This document shows, one piece after another, positions 51,901 to 59,644 of a DNA stretch of 64,000 bases. The notes under the pieces are model-generated. The model was not told where the DNA came from. It saw nothing but the letters and a program-made list of their open reading frames with translations, and did not search any database. Positions within the stretch are counted from its first letter, which is position 1, and each line of letters opens with the position of its first letter. Source of the DNA: Acanthaster planci (taxonomy: Eukaryota; Echinodermata; Asteroidea; Valvatida; Acanthasteridae); the NCBI RefSeq assembly GCF_001949145.1, contig NW_019091657.1, positions 39,787-103,786 on the forward strand, given 5' to 3'. A program made the position numbers and the translations under genes.

Positions 51901-54900
51901 GGGGCATCTGCCTGACATGCCGGATATTATGACTGGATATTATTTCAAGTAGCTCTTGAAGGTTTGCATGGTGGAATACGATAAGGTAGAGGGTTTGCGA
52001 ATACACATGGAGCATTTTCAAATCCCTGTTCTTGACAACACTCGAGTAACACAGGAACGTTGTTCTCGAGCATGCTGTTATGAATGCGCAGGTGAGTGTC
52101 ACGTCGATACAAAGCAATGCAAAATGGCAGACAAACATAACAAACCTCTGATTTTACACATTTTTGACAACGATACTGGTGACGAATGTGAAGCAGATCA
52201 AAATGTAGCCCCCATCCTAGGAGCCCTTCTTTCACTTTGGCTGTTGAAAAGGCTGCCTTTGTTTTTCTTAACTTTTCTCAAAGTATGAAACTAAACATTA
52301 AATAAGTCAGTGGAGTGACAACTGTGGTTAATTTTACATCTCTTAATCAGCCAATCTTGTAAAATCATGGCATAAAACCAATGGTGTAAACCTCCTTTAA
52401 ACCAATAAACACTTTTGGACAACAGTTTCCTCATATATCAAGGCATAATGGTTACTTGGTGGTTACATGTAACAAACAGGGGGAAGCACCTACATACATG
52501 TACTGTCAGTAGTTTGTATCCAAACTTTTCAAAAGGGGTAATTTCATTAATGACTACCGCTATCCCCCTTGGTGTATGTACATGTAAAATCATATTGAAA
52601 TTGGAGGATTTGGGAATGTTGGGGATTGACTATGTGGCTGCCCTTTCTAACGCACTGAAGACAAACTCCTGTGTTCTCTGCCCCTCCTTACATGTACATA
52701 CAAAATACATGTACACATCACGAGAATGAAAAACTCATCAGGCTTTGGGGGTTTAAAATATGAATTACCCTTTCTAACTTGTTATTACACAACCAGAAAT
52801 CCAAAAATCTAACCCTGTGTAATAAAGAAAGCAGTCCTCTCTGCATTCAATGAACATGATAAAATACTCACTGATTGAATTGAGGTAGGCCAGTGCATCC
52901 TGTGTGGTTGGTACAGGAGATACAGCATTTGGGATAATGGCATCTCCACTGTGAAAAAAGACACATTGTACTCTGTTATTTACTTTAAACAGCAACTACC
53001 ACACATGTAGTCACTTTCCAGTGCAAGTACTGTACCAGTGCTACAAGTAACCGGTATGTACAAGGTAAATGTGCATGAAGCGAACATGTAAATCTGCAAC
53101 ACCTACATGTACATGTACATGTACATGTACACTGTAAGCAGTACAAGGTACTGATTTTGCGAATGTTGTTAAAAACATGGTCTATCCAATGCATTTTAAT
53201 AAAACCTTTGAAAGAGAACCTTTGTGTTTCACTAACCTCATTCTTAACCTTTTTTGGGTTGGGTTGGGTTTGGGTTGGTTGTGGCTTGGTTTGGGGGTTG
53301 GAATTGGTTTGGGTTTGCATTCAATGTGTATCCACTAGAGACCGGTTTTCGAGGGAATAACAAGACTTTTTCTTTTAATACAAAAAATGGGTCATTCCAT
53401 GAGGTTGGGCACAATTTATGATGGTGTCCTTGTTACATGGGTGACTTGTACCACCTGTCATAAGCTGTAGAGAAGGTAATTTACTCTGTAAAAATAACAC
53501 GCACCTTTGTGTTCAGCCTTGCAAGTTGTAACAATGTCAATTTGGAATTCATATGCAGGGAAACACAGTAGCTGTTCATTTTTACGGAACCCATGTAACA
53601 ATTGACACCATCACAAATTGTGCCCCAACCTCATGAAATGACCCAAATACAAACAAATGCAAGATGTCGACTAATATCCTTATTACCTTCTGTAAGTCAA
53701 TTTGAAAACAATGATCAAAACTTGATGACCACCACAGCTTTAGCCAAACGGAGTGATTTTCAGTGCTCTTATGAATGTGCCAACCATCACTGACCGTGAC
53801 CCATTTTTAAGGGTTGTACAGGGGTATGGTGCCCAAGTGAGGCCATGCACGACATAAATATTTGTAACCGTGCTGCTTATCTTGTGCTTTATCATCTTAT
53901 CTTCATCTTATCCTTTATCACCGGAAGTCATCTTTTCCAAAATCAACCTCTGTTTTTTTACCTGAAAAATATTGTATTAATGATTTGAAATGTCAAAATC
54001 AGAAATAAATAAAAAACTATTGCAGGTGTTTCTTTGCTTTCAACTCTAAAGTTTCCCTTTGTTTTGTGTTTTTTCAACTGTAATACATGTAAATTGGCAA
54101 ATGTTTGAAATTGAACACACTTTCGTTTATTTCTAAAACTGAAACAAACAACATGCTTTAGAACTTACTATGGAGATTATATCATTGACAATGATTTACT
54201 TGGCAAAATAATAAACATGCTTGAACTCTGCATTCGGCAAACTGAAAAAATGGCTCATAAATCTCCTGACAAAAGAAGGAAACTACAGTAATAAAATTTA
54301 CTCCTCTGTGGGTCGGAAGCATGGGAGACTGTGACAAGGTGTGACAATAAAATGTATCCCTTGCTAAGAGAGGGTTGATACTGCAACAGTACTTGATGTG
54401 TGTCCAGTGCAAGCAGTTTTTGAACATACTGTACATGTACACTGGCCCCAAGATGTTAAATTGATGGAGTTTGCAAGTTCAATGGGTGGAAATCAGCGGA
54501 AAACACAGCACTTGTCACTGTCATCAATACCGGTATCTTGAGTTGCCGTCATCATCATTGGTGGTGGTGGTACTCTGAAGCGATGTTGTGTTCTGCTGCA
54601 GGAGCATGACTTGGGCCAGGTTGAGATGGAGAAATTGCACGAGGCTTCTTTGCACTGATGGTGAATAGTTCCTACGGGCACTTGCCCTTGAACGCAGCAC
54701 TGGACTTGTGCTTCTGCAAGATGAGAGAGTAACATGTGTTTTCCTGTTGGATGTCACATGTTGCTTGTAATATCTAATGAAATCTATTTTTGTCAAAATA
54801 TTGATCCATATTAGTGTATTTTTTCTATTTTGTACGCCTTTTACGGTAATATTTGTTGAAAGAATGAAATGAAAGAAAAAACCCTACAGTACATTAAATT

Positions 54901-57900
54901 ACCTTTCTTAGAAATACATGTATATAAGTATTAATTTAGATGTTTAATATGCATGCAGGAATTGATAATTTTTATGGAATTGATAATTTTTATGAGCATT
55001 TGCAACGTTTCAACTCATCCCTTCAAATGTGAGGGCAAAACAATTTGCTAGGCAAAGAGAAAATGATGTGAGGAACATGTCTTTTCTAAGCATCTGTGCT
55101 TTTCCCACATGCTCAGTTGTCAATCGAGTCACATGGCTTCAGTCATACACAAACAGCAACTTTGAAACATTATAAGCTGAAACTCTGAAAGACACTATAA
55201 TGAATGTTAATTGCCCCCACAATGAAGAATTTTTTGTATCTTGTAAACTAGGCCTAAATACATAAACTTTTGATATTTATGAGTGCAACTTACCGCTAAA
55301 GCATAAACTTTCCACATTTTTGGTCAGCGGGGACAAGATTTTCAGCAAGTTTGAAGGTATTTTACGTCACTTAAAGTTGTTTACATCGCGCAGCATAATG
55401 CAGAAGGTGAGGATGCAAAAATACCTGTAGAGCTTAAAATACTCTTTTATTTGATGTATAACTCAAGGCATTTGACTAAAGCACCGTCAAGCCTTGTTTT
55501 GGTTTGTGAAGACTACAAAAAGGTAACCAAAAATATGCATTTTTCTGTTGAAAATCCCCAAAACATGCATAGGAGTTGATGAAACATACATGAAACAGTG
55601 TTCATTTGGAAGCTTGCAATTTCAGGAAGAAAAGGAAATTTTTTGTCCAAAATCGACGTCAAACTGGTGCCGAACAGCCCTTTTGTATTGGGGTACAGTC
55701 ATGCAGTTGTGTACATATGGTGTATGCATGTGCATCAGATTGATGCATGGTGAACGGGGAGTAAGATGCAAATAACAAGCGCAGAAACCACATGTATTGT
55801 TTCAAACAAATGTTATCTAAAGACCCTGTCAAACACTAACAGACTTAAAGGAACTTACGACACCTGACAGACTTGGTCCCCTATTTTTATAGCTATTTAT
55901 TGATGACAAAATATCACATCAAAACTATGCTTCAGTGATGTTTCACACATCCCTAAACATTTCAAGCCCAACTCAAATGACCTGTTACTGTATACATGTA
56001 CGTGTATTCTGTGTTCATTATTGATAAAGTTCTCCATCGTAAAAGATATTGTTTACAATACTTTACACTTCTTCTGTGATTTAACTACAGATCTTTGTCC
56101 AACTCTGGTACATGTATGTCTGGAAGTGGAACCGATGAGGAACAAGACTCCATGCGGTTCAAATAAATTGATGAAAATAACATAAAAAGTGATGGACCAA
56201 TTACATGTAGGATGGGTTACTACATGTATATCACATTTGCCAATCGAAATAATAATTGCTTGCTCACCTTCCTGAATTCTCCTATCCTTGCTGTTGTTTA
56301 ACTCTTACTTTTTAACTGATTCATAAACTTTCGTTTGTGGTTCAATTTATTTTCCTCTATGACAGCTTAGAAAATCTGTGTGCGCACCGTATGCAAGCAG
56401 AGGGGGGGTCTCTATTGTAACAATATCAAGAAATACATGTACCTTTTACAGTCGACTCTCGTTAATACGAAGGCCTTGGGACTTACTAAATTAGCTTGTA
56501 TTATCCGGAGCTCGTCTTACATGAAAGCTGCCGTCTTGCTTTATATATGTATCGCCAATCGACCGTAGGTAAACCGTACATGTGTACAAGTATACTTAAA
56601 TTTCGGTTAAAAGGCACATAGTATCGTTTTTTTACATGAATTTGATTTTAAAAAGTTTGTTTACGAAAGTAAGATACAGTTTAATGAGTAACGACTTGTA
56701 ATAAAGAATAATTATAAAATGTAAGAACGGAGGAAGCAGAATTTCCAACAGTCATGTCGATTCAGAGTGACACGGGGGGGGCTTTGGTCTTGGGGAATTT
56801 TTAGGGGCGGGGAAATCCAACGAAAGATTTCTTTTGTTCACCACTATCCTAAATACTGAAATACCGTAGCACTTTTGGGAGCACTCGCTTGTGTTCAGGT
56901 GGTATGCGAGCCGCCACACAGAATTTCTATGTTGGGTACAGGCAAAGCAAATGCCCACTGTTCGTCTCTCTTGCAGGACACAAATGGCTTGATTCAGTGT
57001 GGGAACACTGCAGTGCTGTTCTACCATGTCTACTGTACATGCATGAATTACCTAAGCACCTTTCAAAATTGAATGAACTGGCTGAATTGACAAGTTGCCT
57101 TCAAAAAATCTTGCACTAAATAGACAGATTACAATAAATTTGCACCCAGCCAGTGCGCAAAAAATGCTTGTTACATCCGAGCTCCTATTGCACATTTTTC
57201 CCCATAGGAATGTATACAATTTACTTGGGACTGGCAAATATGCTCGTCTAAACCACAGTCTCGTCTTACCCAAGCTTGTATTACCAAGAGTTGACTGTAA
57301 TGTGGCCTTTAAAGCACTTTGTTTAAGAAGATAAAAAGAATGATTTTGTTTCCCAAGGAAACAAAATAGCCTCATTTTGTGATACCGTTCAATTTACCTG
57401 TTAATTGACTCCATTTCTTCAGTCTCCTCCTTAAAGATGCCAAACGCAGGGAGAACGAGATGGGAACAGTTGCGCTGTCACCTTACACTTTATAATCCAA
57501 AAAGGAAAGACTTCTTTTTTTCATCAGAACTTGTTTACCCGAATCTTATGATGCAGCAACAATTTCGACATTCATCTTATTACTTGAATTGGTGTTTTAC
57601 CGAAGGAATAATGAATATATGAGTATCGAAAATTTCATTTTTTGGTGGACTCATTCTTTCATCGTTGTCTGAAAAACTGTTAAAATATCTTCTTTCTGAG
57701 TTCTCACTCTCCGAGAGTTATAACCTTCTCATTAGACCTGAACTATTTTATTCAAAATCAAAAACTGGGCATTTTCGCAGTTAAAATGTGCCTTTAGACA
57801 CCTTTGGCCATTTGAAATTGACATACATGTACAGTAGGAACCCAGCAACAGACATCCAAGGGCAGGGTGGTGTTAGAAATACATGAATCTGTCAAAGACA

Positions 57901-58669
57901 TAGATGGTAGGTAATGACGGACACGGTCAAGGAGAATGTACAAATTTCGGAAAAATTACATCTTTTATTAAAAATTGTCCAACATACGGAAACATGCAGA
58001 ATTTTTCTGTTTCAATAAAATGTATCCTCAGGTCATAAACTGTTAATTACCTGGGCAAATATTGCAGTTTAGGAACTCACTGGCAACACAAAATTTCTGA
58101 TACTGCAACAATAGAGTCAGGCCTACCACAATAATATAGGAACTGATTAGGGCTATACACCTAATTTTAATAATAAAAATTCATATTCATAACTTCACTA
58201 TGTACAAACAACTATTGAGCTAAATTTCATACCATTCAATTTCTTTTAAAATTCTCTTTCCACTAAATTTGTGGGGGTCAAAAAAAAAAAAATTGAAGAG
58301 TAGGTCTTGCCCTACATGTACCAGACTCCCTACTGTAACGTTAGTGTAGGGCTCCTTGACATCAGGACCTCCAGACCTCCAACGATATTTGCCTGCAATT
58401 TAGGACCCTGTATTTTTCATACATTAACTATGGTATTTTGGAAGACTTCTGGAATGTTTCTTGCACAACTGTCCATTAAGGGACCCTCGGGAGGACTCCA
58501 CTGGCTTACGGTCATGAATGCAAACCATAATGCACTGTGTACGAAGAGAGCCACTCCATTAACTGACGTAAATACATGCCCAGGTGATGCCTGCGTGGTG
58601 GTCAGAAAGTTGGTCATAAAAAGCCGTCAATTCCACTCACCTTAAACCATCTGTTATTTTTTCCTCCAT
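27667..58669 (-). CDS. CATIP: CATIP, ciliogenesis-associated TTC17-interacting protein (whole gene span)
   Basis: Ten well-supported exons plus one optional exon (54531-54713) join with matching phases at every junction. The product is 383 residues without the optional exon, close to the human protein (387 as I recall), or 444 with it. Recognisable blocks in order are DDLQSILFTDALVTTSDTG, an acidic-aromatic core with MKGFISEGSNLMLERVM, the stretch RVQVGSP, the motif PLNWEEDMQLYSKFLDKK, and a C-terminal RII-alpha-like dimerisation/docking segment, HPELKALLADFLQFLLLRKP. Known of the family: CATIP binds TTC17, promotes actin polymerisation needed for cilium formation, and matters in sperm. Every splice site is GT-AG. 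Introns are loaded with repeats but no exon is damaged. EFTUD2 lies upstream in the same direction, about 3.2 kb away. Confidence 0.93.
27928..30147 (-). other. CATIP intron 10
   Basis: This holds the TTAA-flanked element at 29159-29505. Otherwise it is AT-rich, with a 154-codon minus-strand open frame (28195-28659) that I judge to be chance. Confidence 0.6.
29159..29505. mobile_element. TTAA-flanked non-autonomous element with assembly gap
   Basis: TTAA lies at 29155-29158 and 29506-29509. The ends CCCCTTCGCGCCGGGA and, inverted, ACCCTTGACGACGGGA agree at 12 of 16 positions. The interior is GC-rich compared with the host. A 21-N gap lies at 29280-29300. It looks like a piggyBac-type MITE. 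A further TTAA word (AGGGTTAA, about 29571) could be an alternative right end. Confidence 0.55.
30148..30313 (-). CDS. CATIP: CATIP exon 10
   Basis: The acceptor TTTTTTACAG precedes C-CAT-TTG (phase 2), completing a glycine codon with the previous exon. The exon runs through SRVQVGSPVTMRLLQLPAF and PLNWEEDMQLYSKFLDKK to AAG before gtacac. The WEEDM-LYSKFLD block is the strongest single match to vertebrate CATIP that I can recall. Confidence 0.95.
30314..33221 (-). other. CATIP intron 9
   Basis: No nested gene is seen. An orphan pogo-type terminal word (CAGTCGACTCTC) occurs at 31926 with no partner. TACATGTA words occur near 30655 and 31115. Confidence 0.5.
33222..33346 (-). CDS. CATIP: CATIP exon 9
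   Basis: The acceptor TTCTCTTTTCAG is followed at phase 0 by KPLEERPQKVGDEEIRVTG, and the exon ends QTYFLSDG (GG of the last codon) at donor gtaaga. Its length aligns without gaps to the corresponding part of the human protein as I recall it. Confidence 0.93.
33701..34276 (-). mobile_element. piggyBac-like non-autonomous element, copy 2
   Basis: Ends CCACTTGCTGCTGGG and, inverted, CCGCTTGCTGCCGGG agree at 13 of 15 positions. They are flanked by TTGA (a changed TTAA) at 33697-33700 and TTAA at 34277-34280. The interior matches 23957-24564 in the opposite orientation. The element fills most of the intron between CATIP exons 8 and 9 (33347-34340). Confidence 0.78.
34341..34444 (-). CDS. CATIP: CATIP exon 8
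   Basis: The acceptor TTGCTTTACTGTTTAG is followed by GC-TCC (phase 1, completing glycine). The peptide is SNLMLERVMVKKGIP, then FLSFDSEANLCCATY, ending at donor gtaagt. It corresponds to the ANLVLLRVM region of vertebrate CATIP. Confidence 0.94.
34445..35479 (-). other. CATIP intron 7
   Basis: No gene is seen. A 90-bp piece at about 35255-35340 is a diverged direct repeat of 46548-46632 (GTTTTTAG-GAATAGAATCA and AAAGGAATTTGCATA are shared with changes). Confidence 0.5.
35480..35540 (-). CDS. CATIP: CATIP exon 7
   Basis: The acceptor ATTATCTACAG begins QVQRTSQMYSLDAMKGFISE at phase 0, plus one base before donor gtaatg. The MKGFISEG junction with exon 8 matches the IKGFISEA stretch of vertebrate CATIP. 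Confidence 0.93.
36139..36393. repeat. Inverted repeat, 45-bp arms
   Basis: Arms 36139-36183 and 36349-36393 agree at about 38 of 45 positions inverted (core ACAGCTAGTGTGGGT). Sequence just beyond the right arm (about 36405-36480) partly repeats sequence just inside the left arm. The structure could be a MITE or the non-coding end of the adjoining DIRS-like fossil. Confidence 0.7.
36540..38420 (-). mobile_element. DIRS-like tyrosine-recombinase retroelement fossil, part A
   Basis: Reading the minus strand, disconnected peptides resemble the region after the RNase H of DIRS-type elements and the start of a tyrosine recombinase (segments near 37560-37800 and 36960-37200). It is partial, lacks the front half, and is broken in several places. 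It lies in CATIP intron 6 in the same orientation as the gene. A minisatellite has arisen within it. The family call rests on remembered patterns, so it is moderately sure. It looks old. Confidence 0.5.
37851..38123. repeat. Minisatellite, 40-bp unit, about 7 copies
   Basis: Units start at 37851, 37891, 37931, 37971, 38011, 38051 and 38091, each beginning TATGCCAGGGAGCAGAGTCC. Copies are identical except for one substitution (TCTGCC at 37971) and loss of two bases in the last unit. The homogeneity indicates recent expansion or repeated unequal exchange. Copy number may vary between individuals or be collapsed in the assembly. Confidence 0.97.
38421..40262 (-). other. CATIP intron 6, remainder
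   Basis: No gene is seen. Around 39040-39300 there are short imperfect repeats of TTTTTAAAATT-G type. A CpG-containing stretch near 39360-39480 has TACATGTACATA words. Confidence 0.4.
40263..40349 (-). CDS. CATIP: CATIP exon 6
   Basis: The acceptor CTTTTTACCAG begins LEDNHLDKKTFLILQDGQYV at phase 0 and ends ITQGE before donor gtacat; 29 codons. Its intact reading frame between two DIRS-like fossils shows that those fossils are separate insertions. Confidence 0.92.
40350..41270 (-). other. CATIP intron 5
   Basis: This contains two stretches (about 40692-40745 and 40915-40985) rich in CCCCC/GGGGG with GGATC-A words that may be the ends of a small decayed MITE. No exon was found. Confidence 0.4.
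41271..41326 (-). CDS. CATIP: CATIP exon 5
   Basis: The acceptor TTTTTGTCTTTCAG precedes CG-TAT (phase 1, completing alanine). The peptide is YVSKNLQTLEQQHHEYVK, ending at donor gtatgg. It corresponds to the YLSEKLELMEQHSQDFIK part of the human protein as I recall it. Confidence 0.92.
41327..42239 (-). other. CATIP intron 4, left part
   Basis: No gene is seen. At about 41567 the word GGGTCATTCCATGAAGGTGG matches one end of the MITE at 53389-53644; no second end was found nearby. Confidence 0.4.
43465..43894 (+). mobile_element. TTAA-flanked repeat R, copy 1
   Basis: This starts TTAACCCTAACTGCCC and ends, inverted, TTAACCCTAACCCCC. It shares CTCCAACAGCAGGTTT, GAGGTTTTGGCAGGTTTGGT, GGGATGAAAGGCCCAGGGAG and AGGTTCAGTATGCTTTCTAG with copy 2 at 51323-51793. 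Its middle (43602-43844) is an assembly gap. Probably a piggyBac-type MITE judging by TTAA and CCC ends; the family is otherwise unknown. Confidence 0.75.
43602..43844. other. Assembly gap (243 N)
   Basis: Unresolved bases inside repeat R copy 1. Frames that run across it are artefacts. Confidence 1.
44318..44425. repeat. Fold-back element, 30-bp arms
   Basis: Arms starting TCCAAATCAATTGGCT (44318) and ending with its imperfect inverse (AGCCAACTGATTTGGA, 44410-44425) enclose about 45 bases. It could be a very small MITE, or a hairpin remaining from one. Confidence 0.65.
46291..47429 (-). other. CATIP intron 4, right part
   Basis: No gene is seen. 46548-46632 is a diverged repeat of 35255-35340. 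46885-46945 and 47040-47180 are GC-rich stretches with GGGG/CCCC words of unknown origin. Confidence 0.4.
47430..47615 (-). CDS. CATIP: CATIP exon 4
   Basis: The acceptor GTAATCTGCAG precedes CC-TCA (phase 1). The peptide runs SDDLQSILFTDALVTTSDTG, then ELGEFSVSIELARHGG, then LLIHANSHGALDNVPMGTS, ending with one base at donor gtaaga. It is the longest internal exon (186 nt) and aligns throughout with the human EELQMLFFSETLAMVSDTG region as I recall it. Confidence 0.95.
48060..49560 (-). repeat. 1.5 kb dispersed repeat, right copy of an inverted pair
   Basis: The minus strand matches the plus strand of 10470-11990. Relative to the left copy it carries an extra insertion at about 48546-48598, which includes a 48-nt sequence repeated inverted at 50819-50866. 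It lies in CATIP intron 3. Confidence 0.8.
48547..48594 (+). repeat. 48-nt exact inverted repeat, arm 1
   Basis: This begins TTGGACATGTTGGGGGGTAC and ends CTTGCTGGGTATA; it matches 50819-50866 exactly in inverse. It is absent from the left copy of the 1.5 kb repeat, so it arrived later. The two arms may be the ends of a 2.3 kb insertion or two copies of a very short element. Confidence 0.85.
50150..50280 (+). repeat. tRNA-derived SINE or tRNA relic
   Basis: An A-box-like TAGTCAAGCGGTTA (50159-50172) and a perfect B-box, GGTTCGAATCC (50204-50214), have tRNA spacing. The flanks do not pair as an acceptor stem, and the sequence continues downstream with an AT-rich tail containing AAATAAAG. This fits a SINE head from a tRNA more than a working tRNA. 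Confidence 0.65.
50384..50570 (+). repeat. Orphan pogo/Tigger-like end
   Basis: TA followed by CAGTGGAACACCGCTATAAC looks like the outer end of a pogo-family element. I find no inverted partner downstream, so it is a truncated relic at most. The right limit given is arbitrary. Confidence 0.35.
50819..50866 (-). repeat. 48-nt exact inverted repeat, arm 2
   Basis: The inverse partner of 48547-48594. Flanking bases outside the 48 nt do not match, which marks sharp ends. Confidence 0.85.
51323..51793 (+). mobile_element. TTAA-flanked repeat R, copy 2
   Basis: This is a full-length copy (471 bp including both TTAA) of the family at 43465-43894, with ends TTAACCCTTACTACCC and, inverted, TTAACTCTAACCCCC. 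There is no coding frame. The interior has TACATGTACATGTAC runs at 51676-51690 and 51717-51730. It lies in CATIP intron 3. Confidence 0.75.
51794..52871 (-). other. CATIP intron 3, right end
   Basis: 51870-51950 and 51981-52047 resemble parts of the 1.5 kb repeat (10470-10555 and 49556-49625). The 96-110-codon open frames over 51848-52288 coincide with this repeat and are not called as genes. Confidence 0.5.
52872..52948 (-). CDS. CATIP: CATIP exon 3
   Basis: The acceptor TGTCTTTTTTCACAG precedes a single T (phase 2), then GDAIIPNAVSPVPTTQDALA and YLNSI, ending with one A before donor gtgagt. Joining to exon 4 gives NSI-T-SDDLQS. The sense matches the AIDFLSSLHKEELQ stretch of the human protein as I recall it. 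Confidence 0.9.
53256..53317 (+). repeat. G-rich GGGTT-like tract
   Basis: Runs such as TTGGGTTGGGTTGGGTTTGG recall degenerate telomere-like repeats and could form a G-quadruplex. On the transcribed (minus) strand this is C-rich. It lies in CATIP intron 2. Confidence 0.8.
53389..53644. mobile_element. MITE, 256 bp, long terminal inverted repeats
   Basis: Both ends read inward GGGTCATTCCATGAGGTTGG (left) and GGGTCATTTCATGAGGTTGG (right), with similarity continuing about 50 bases (through ATGGTGTC). The centre is single-copy. No clean target duplication is evident. A lone end of the same family is at 41567. Confidence 0.8.
54531..54713 (-). CDS. CATIP: Possible extra CATIP exon 2 (in-frame cassette)
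   Basis: The acceptor CTCTCTCATCTTGCAG at 54714 opens a frame with one leading base (STSPVLRSRASARRNYSPS, then QRSLVQFLHLNLAQVMLLQQ) and ends CG at a weak donor, gtattg. It is 183 nt, a multiple of three, and its phases (2 in, 2 out) fit exons 1 and 3 exactly. Exon 1 can also join exon 3 directly. The peptide is serine/arginine/glutamine-rich with no counterpart in human CATIP. The weak donor and two other open frames in the same stretch leave doubt. Confidence 0.45.
54714..56448 (-). other. CATIP intron 1, left part
   Basis: No gene is seen. A 20-bp unit, GGAATTGATAATTTTTATG, is doubled at 54959-54995. Confidence 0.4.
56449..57297 (+). mobile_element. pogo/Tigger-type non-autonomous element, 849 bp
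   Basis: The ends CAGTCGACTCTCGTTAATAC and, inverted, CAGTCAACTCTTGGTAATAC agree at 17 of 20 positions and are flanked by TA (56447-56448 and 57298-57299). The interior has a protein-like plus-strand frame (56889-57119) with HKWLDSVWEHCSAVLPCLLY. This is not a pogo transposase that I recognise and may be captured sequence. The element lies in CATIP intron 1. Confidence 0.8.
57298..58640 (-). other. CATIP intron 1, right part
   Basis: No exon or complete element was recognised. The open frames at 58307-58645 overlap exon 1 on the opposite strand and are not called. Confidence 0.45.
58641..58669 (-). CDS. CATIP: CATIP first coding exon
   Basis: On the minus strand GAAAATGGAGG (A at -3, G at +4) starts MEEKITDGL and ends AG at a strong donor, gtgagt (58640-58635), phase 2. 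This phase suits both exon 3 and the optional exon 2. A CpG-rich stretch lies just upstream. The assignment is by phase, start context and position, because the N-terminus is not conserved. Confidence 0.65.
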
Positions 58670-58945
58670 TTTCGATGGGATTCAAACGTCAGTAATAGGC
58701 GAATTTCTGTATAATTCGAATATGTTTACAGGCGAAATTGTAATCACTAAGCGTTTACCCCGTACCTAGCATTACTCATCCTTTTCTAGTGGCCCTAATC
58801 ATGTATATGAAACCATATGTACCGCGCCGACACGCCGTCAGACGTCTCATCTCAGCCCGTCAACACCGCACACCGGTACCCCGTACCGGATTTATTACAT
58901 GCGCCCAGTGCACGGCAACATGGGCGATGGTACGTAGGTACGATG
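58670..58945 (-). promoter_or_regulatory. Likely CATIP promoter region
   Basis: CpG dinucleotides concentrate at 58820-58945 (CCGCGCCGACACGCCGTCAG and neighbours), 150-280 bases upstream of the CATIP start, in an otherwise CpG-poor stretch. On the plus strand ATGGGCGATG before gtacgt (58920-58935) could be a divergent start, but nothing further supports it. Confidence 0.4.
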
Positions 58946-59391
58946 GTGCGTAGGTCACTATGGAATTATGTAAATAAGTCAATCACTTAAATATAGGGTT
59001 AATCGGTTGAAGAATTCATCTGATGTGATTTGACGTATATATATTTCCTTTCTTTTTCCTTGCAAAATATGTAAACAGCGGCTTACTCTCTGTGAAGAAA
59101 TCTGAAAGTCGCTTCTTACAACCCTCCTAAAAAGAAAAAAAATGAAAAAAATGTTTGGTAAATCTCCCCCCTCAATTTAAATGGAATGATCTAACACACT
59201 TAGCAGCAGATTACATGGAAAATACAAACCAAGTGAAACAATTTTGTCTGCTGCATGAAAGCAAAACATAAATTAATTGAAAAGACATGTTGCAGTCAAA
59301 TTCTGTTACATAATAATTTCTCCACCAAAGTGCTAGTGGAGCATTTGAAATTAAGATATATAAGCCTACTTTCCTCTCTTCTCAATAAGGA

Positions 59392-59464
59392 GGCGCCATG
59401 GCTTAGTCGGTTAAAGCGCCTGTCTAGTAAACAGGAGATCCCCGGTTCGAATCCGGGTGGTGCC
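59392..59464 (+). tRNA. tRNA-Thr (anticodon AGT)
   Basis: A complete 73-nt cloverleaf is present. The acceptor stem GGCGCCA pairs with TGGTGCC (one G-T). The D-arm is GCTTAGTCGGTTAAAGC. The anticodon stem CCTGT/ACAGG encloses CTAGTAA with anticodon AGT. The T-arm is CCCGG-TTCGAAT-CCGGG. A and B boxes are intact and a run of five T follows at 59478. No intron. It reads ACU codons (A34 becomes inosine) and should be functional. Confidence 0.96.
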
Positions 59465-59644
59465 TTGTACAAGATGTACATTTTTCTGATTGCAACTTGA
59501 TGCTATTGTTTTTCCCCTTTCAAAGCAAAATTAAACCTTTCCCTTGGAATTTGCCATTATTATTCTTTTCAATTTTTCATACTGCAGAACATAGTACATG
59601 TACAGTGTTTGTGCAAAAGAAGTACAAAATACATGTAAGTACAT

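Noticed and set aside
51848-52288. Overlapping open frames of 96-110 codons on both strands
   Set aside because: They coincide with fragments of the 1.5 kb dispersed repeat and are mutually exclusive.
54493-54735. Alternative reading frame of the optional CATIP exon
   Set aside because: Its phase does not fit exons 1 and 3, and it is unusually cysteine/tryptophan-rich.
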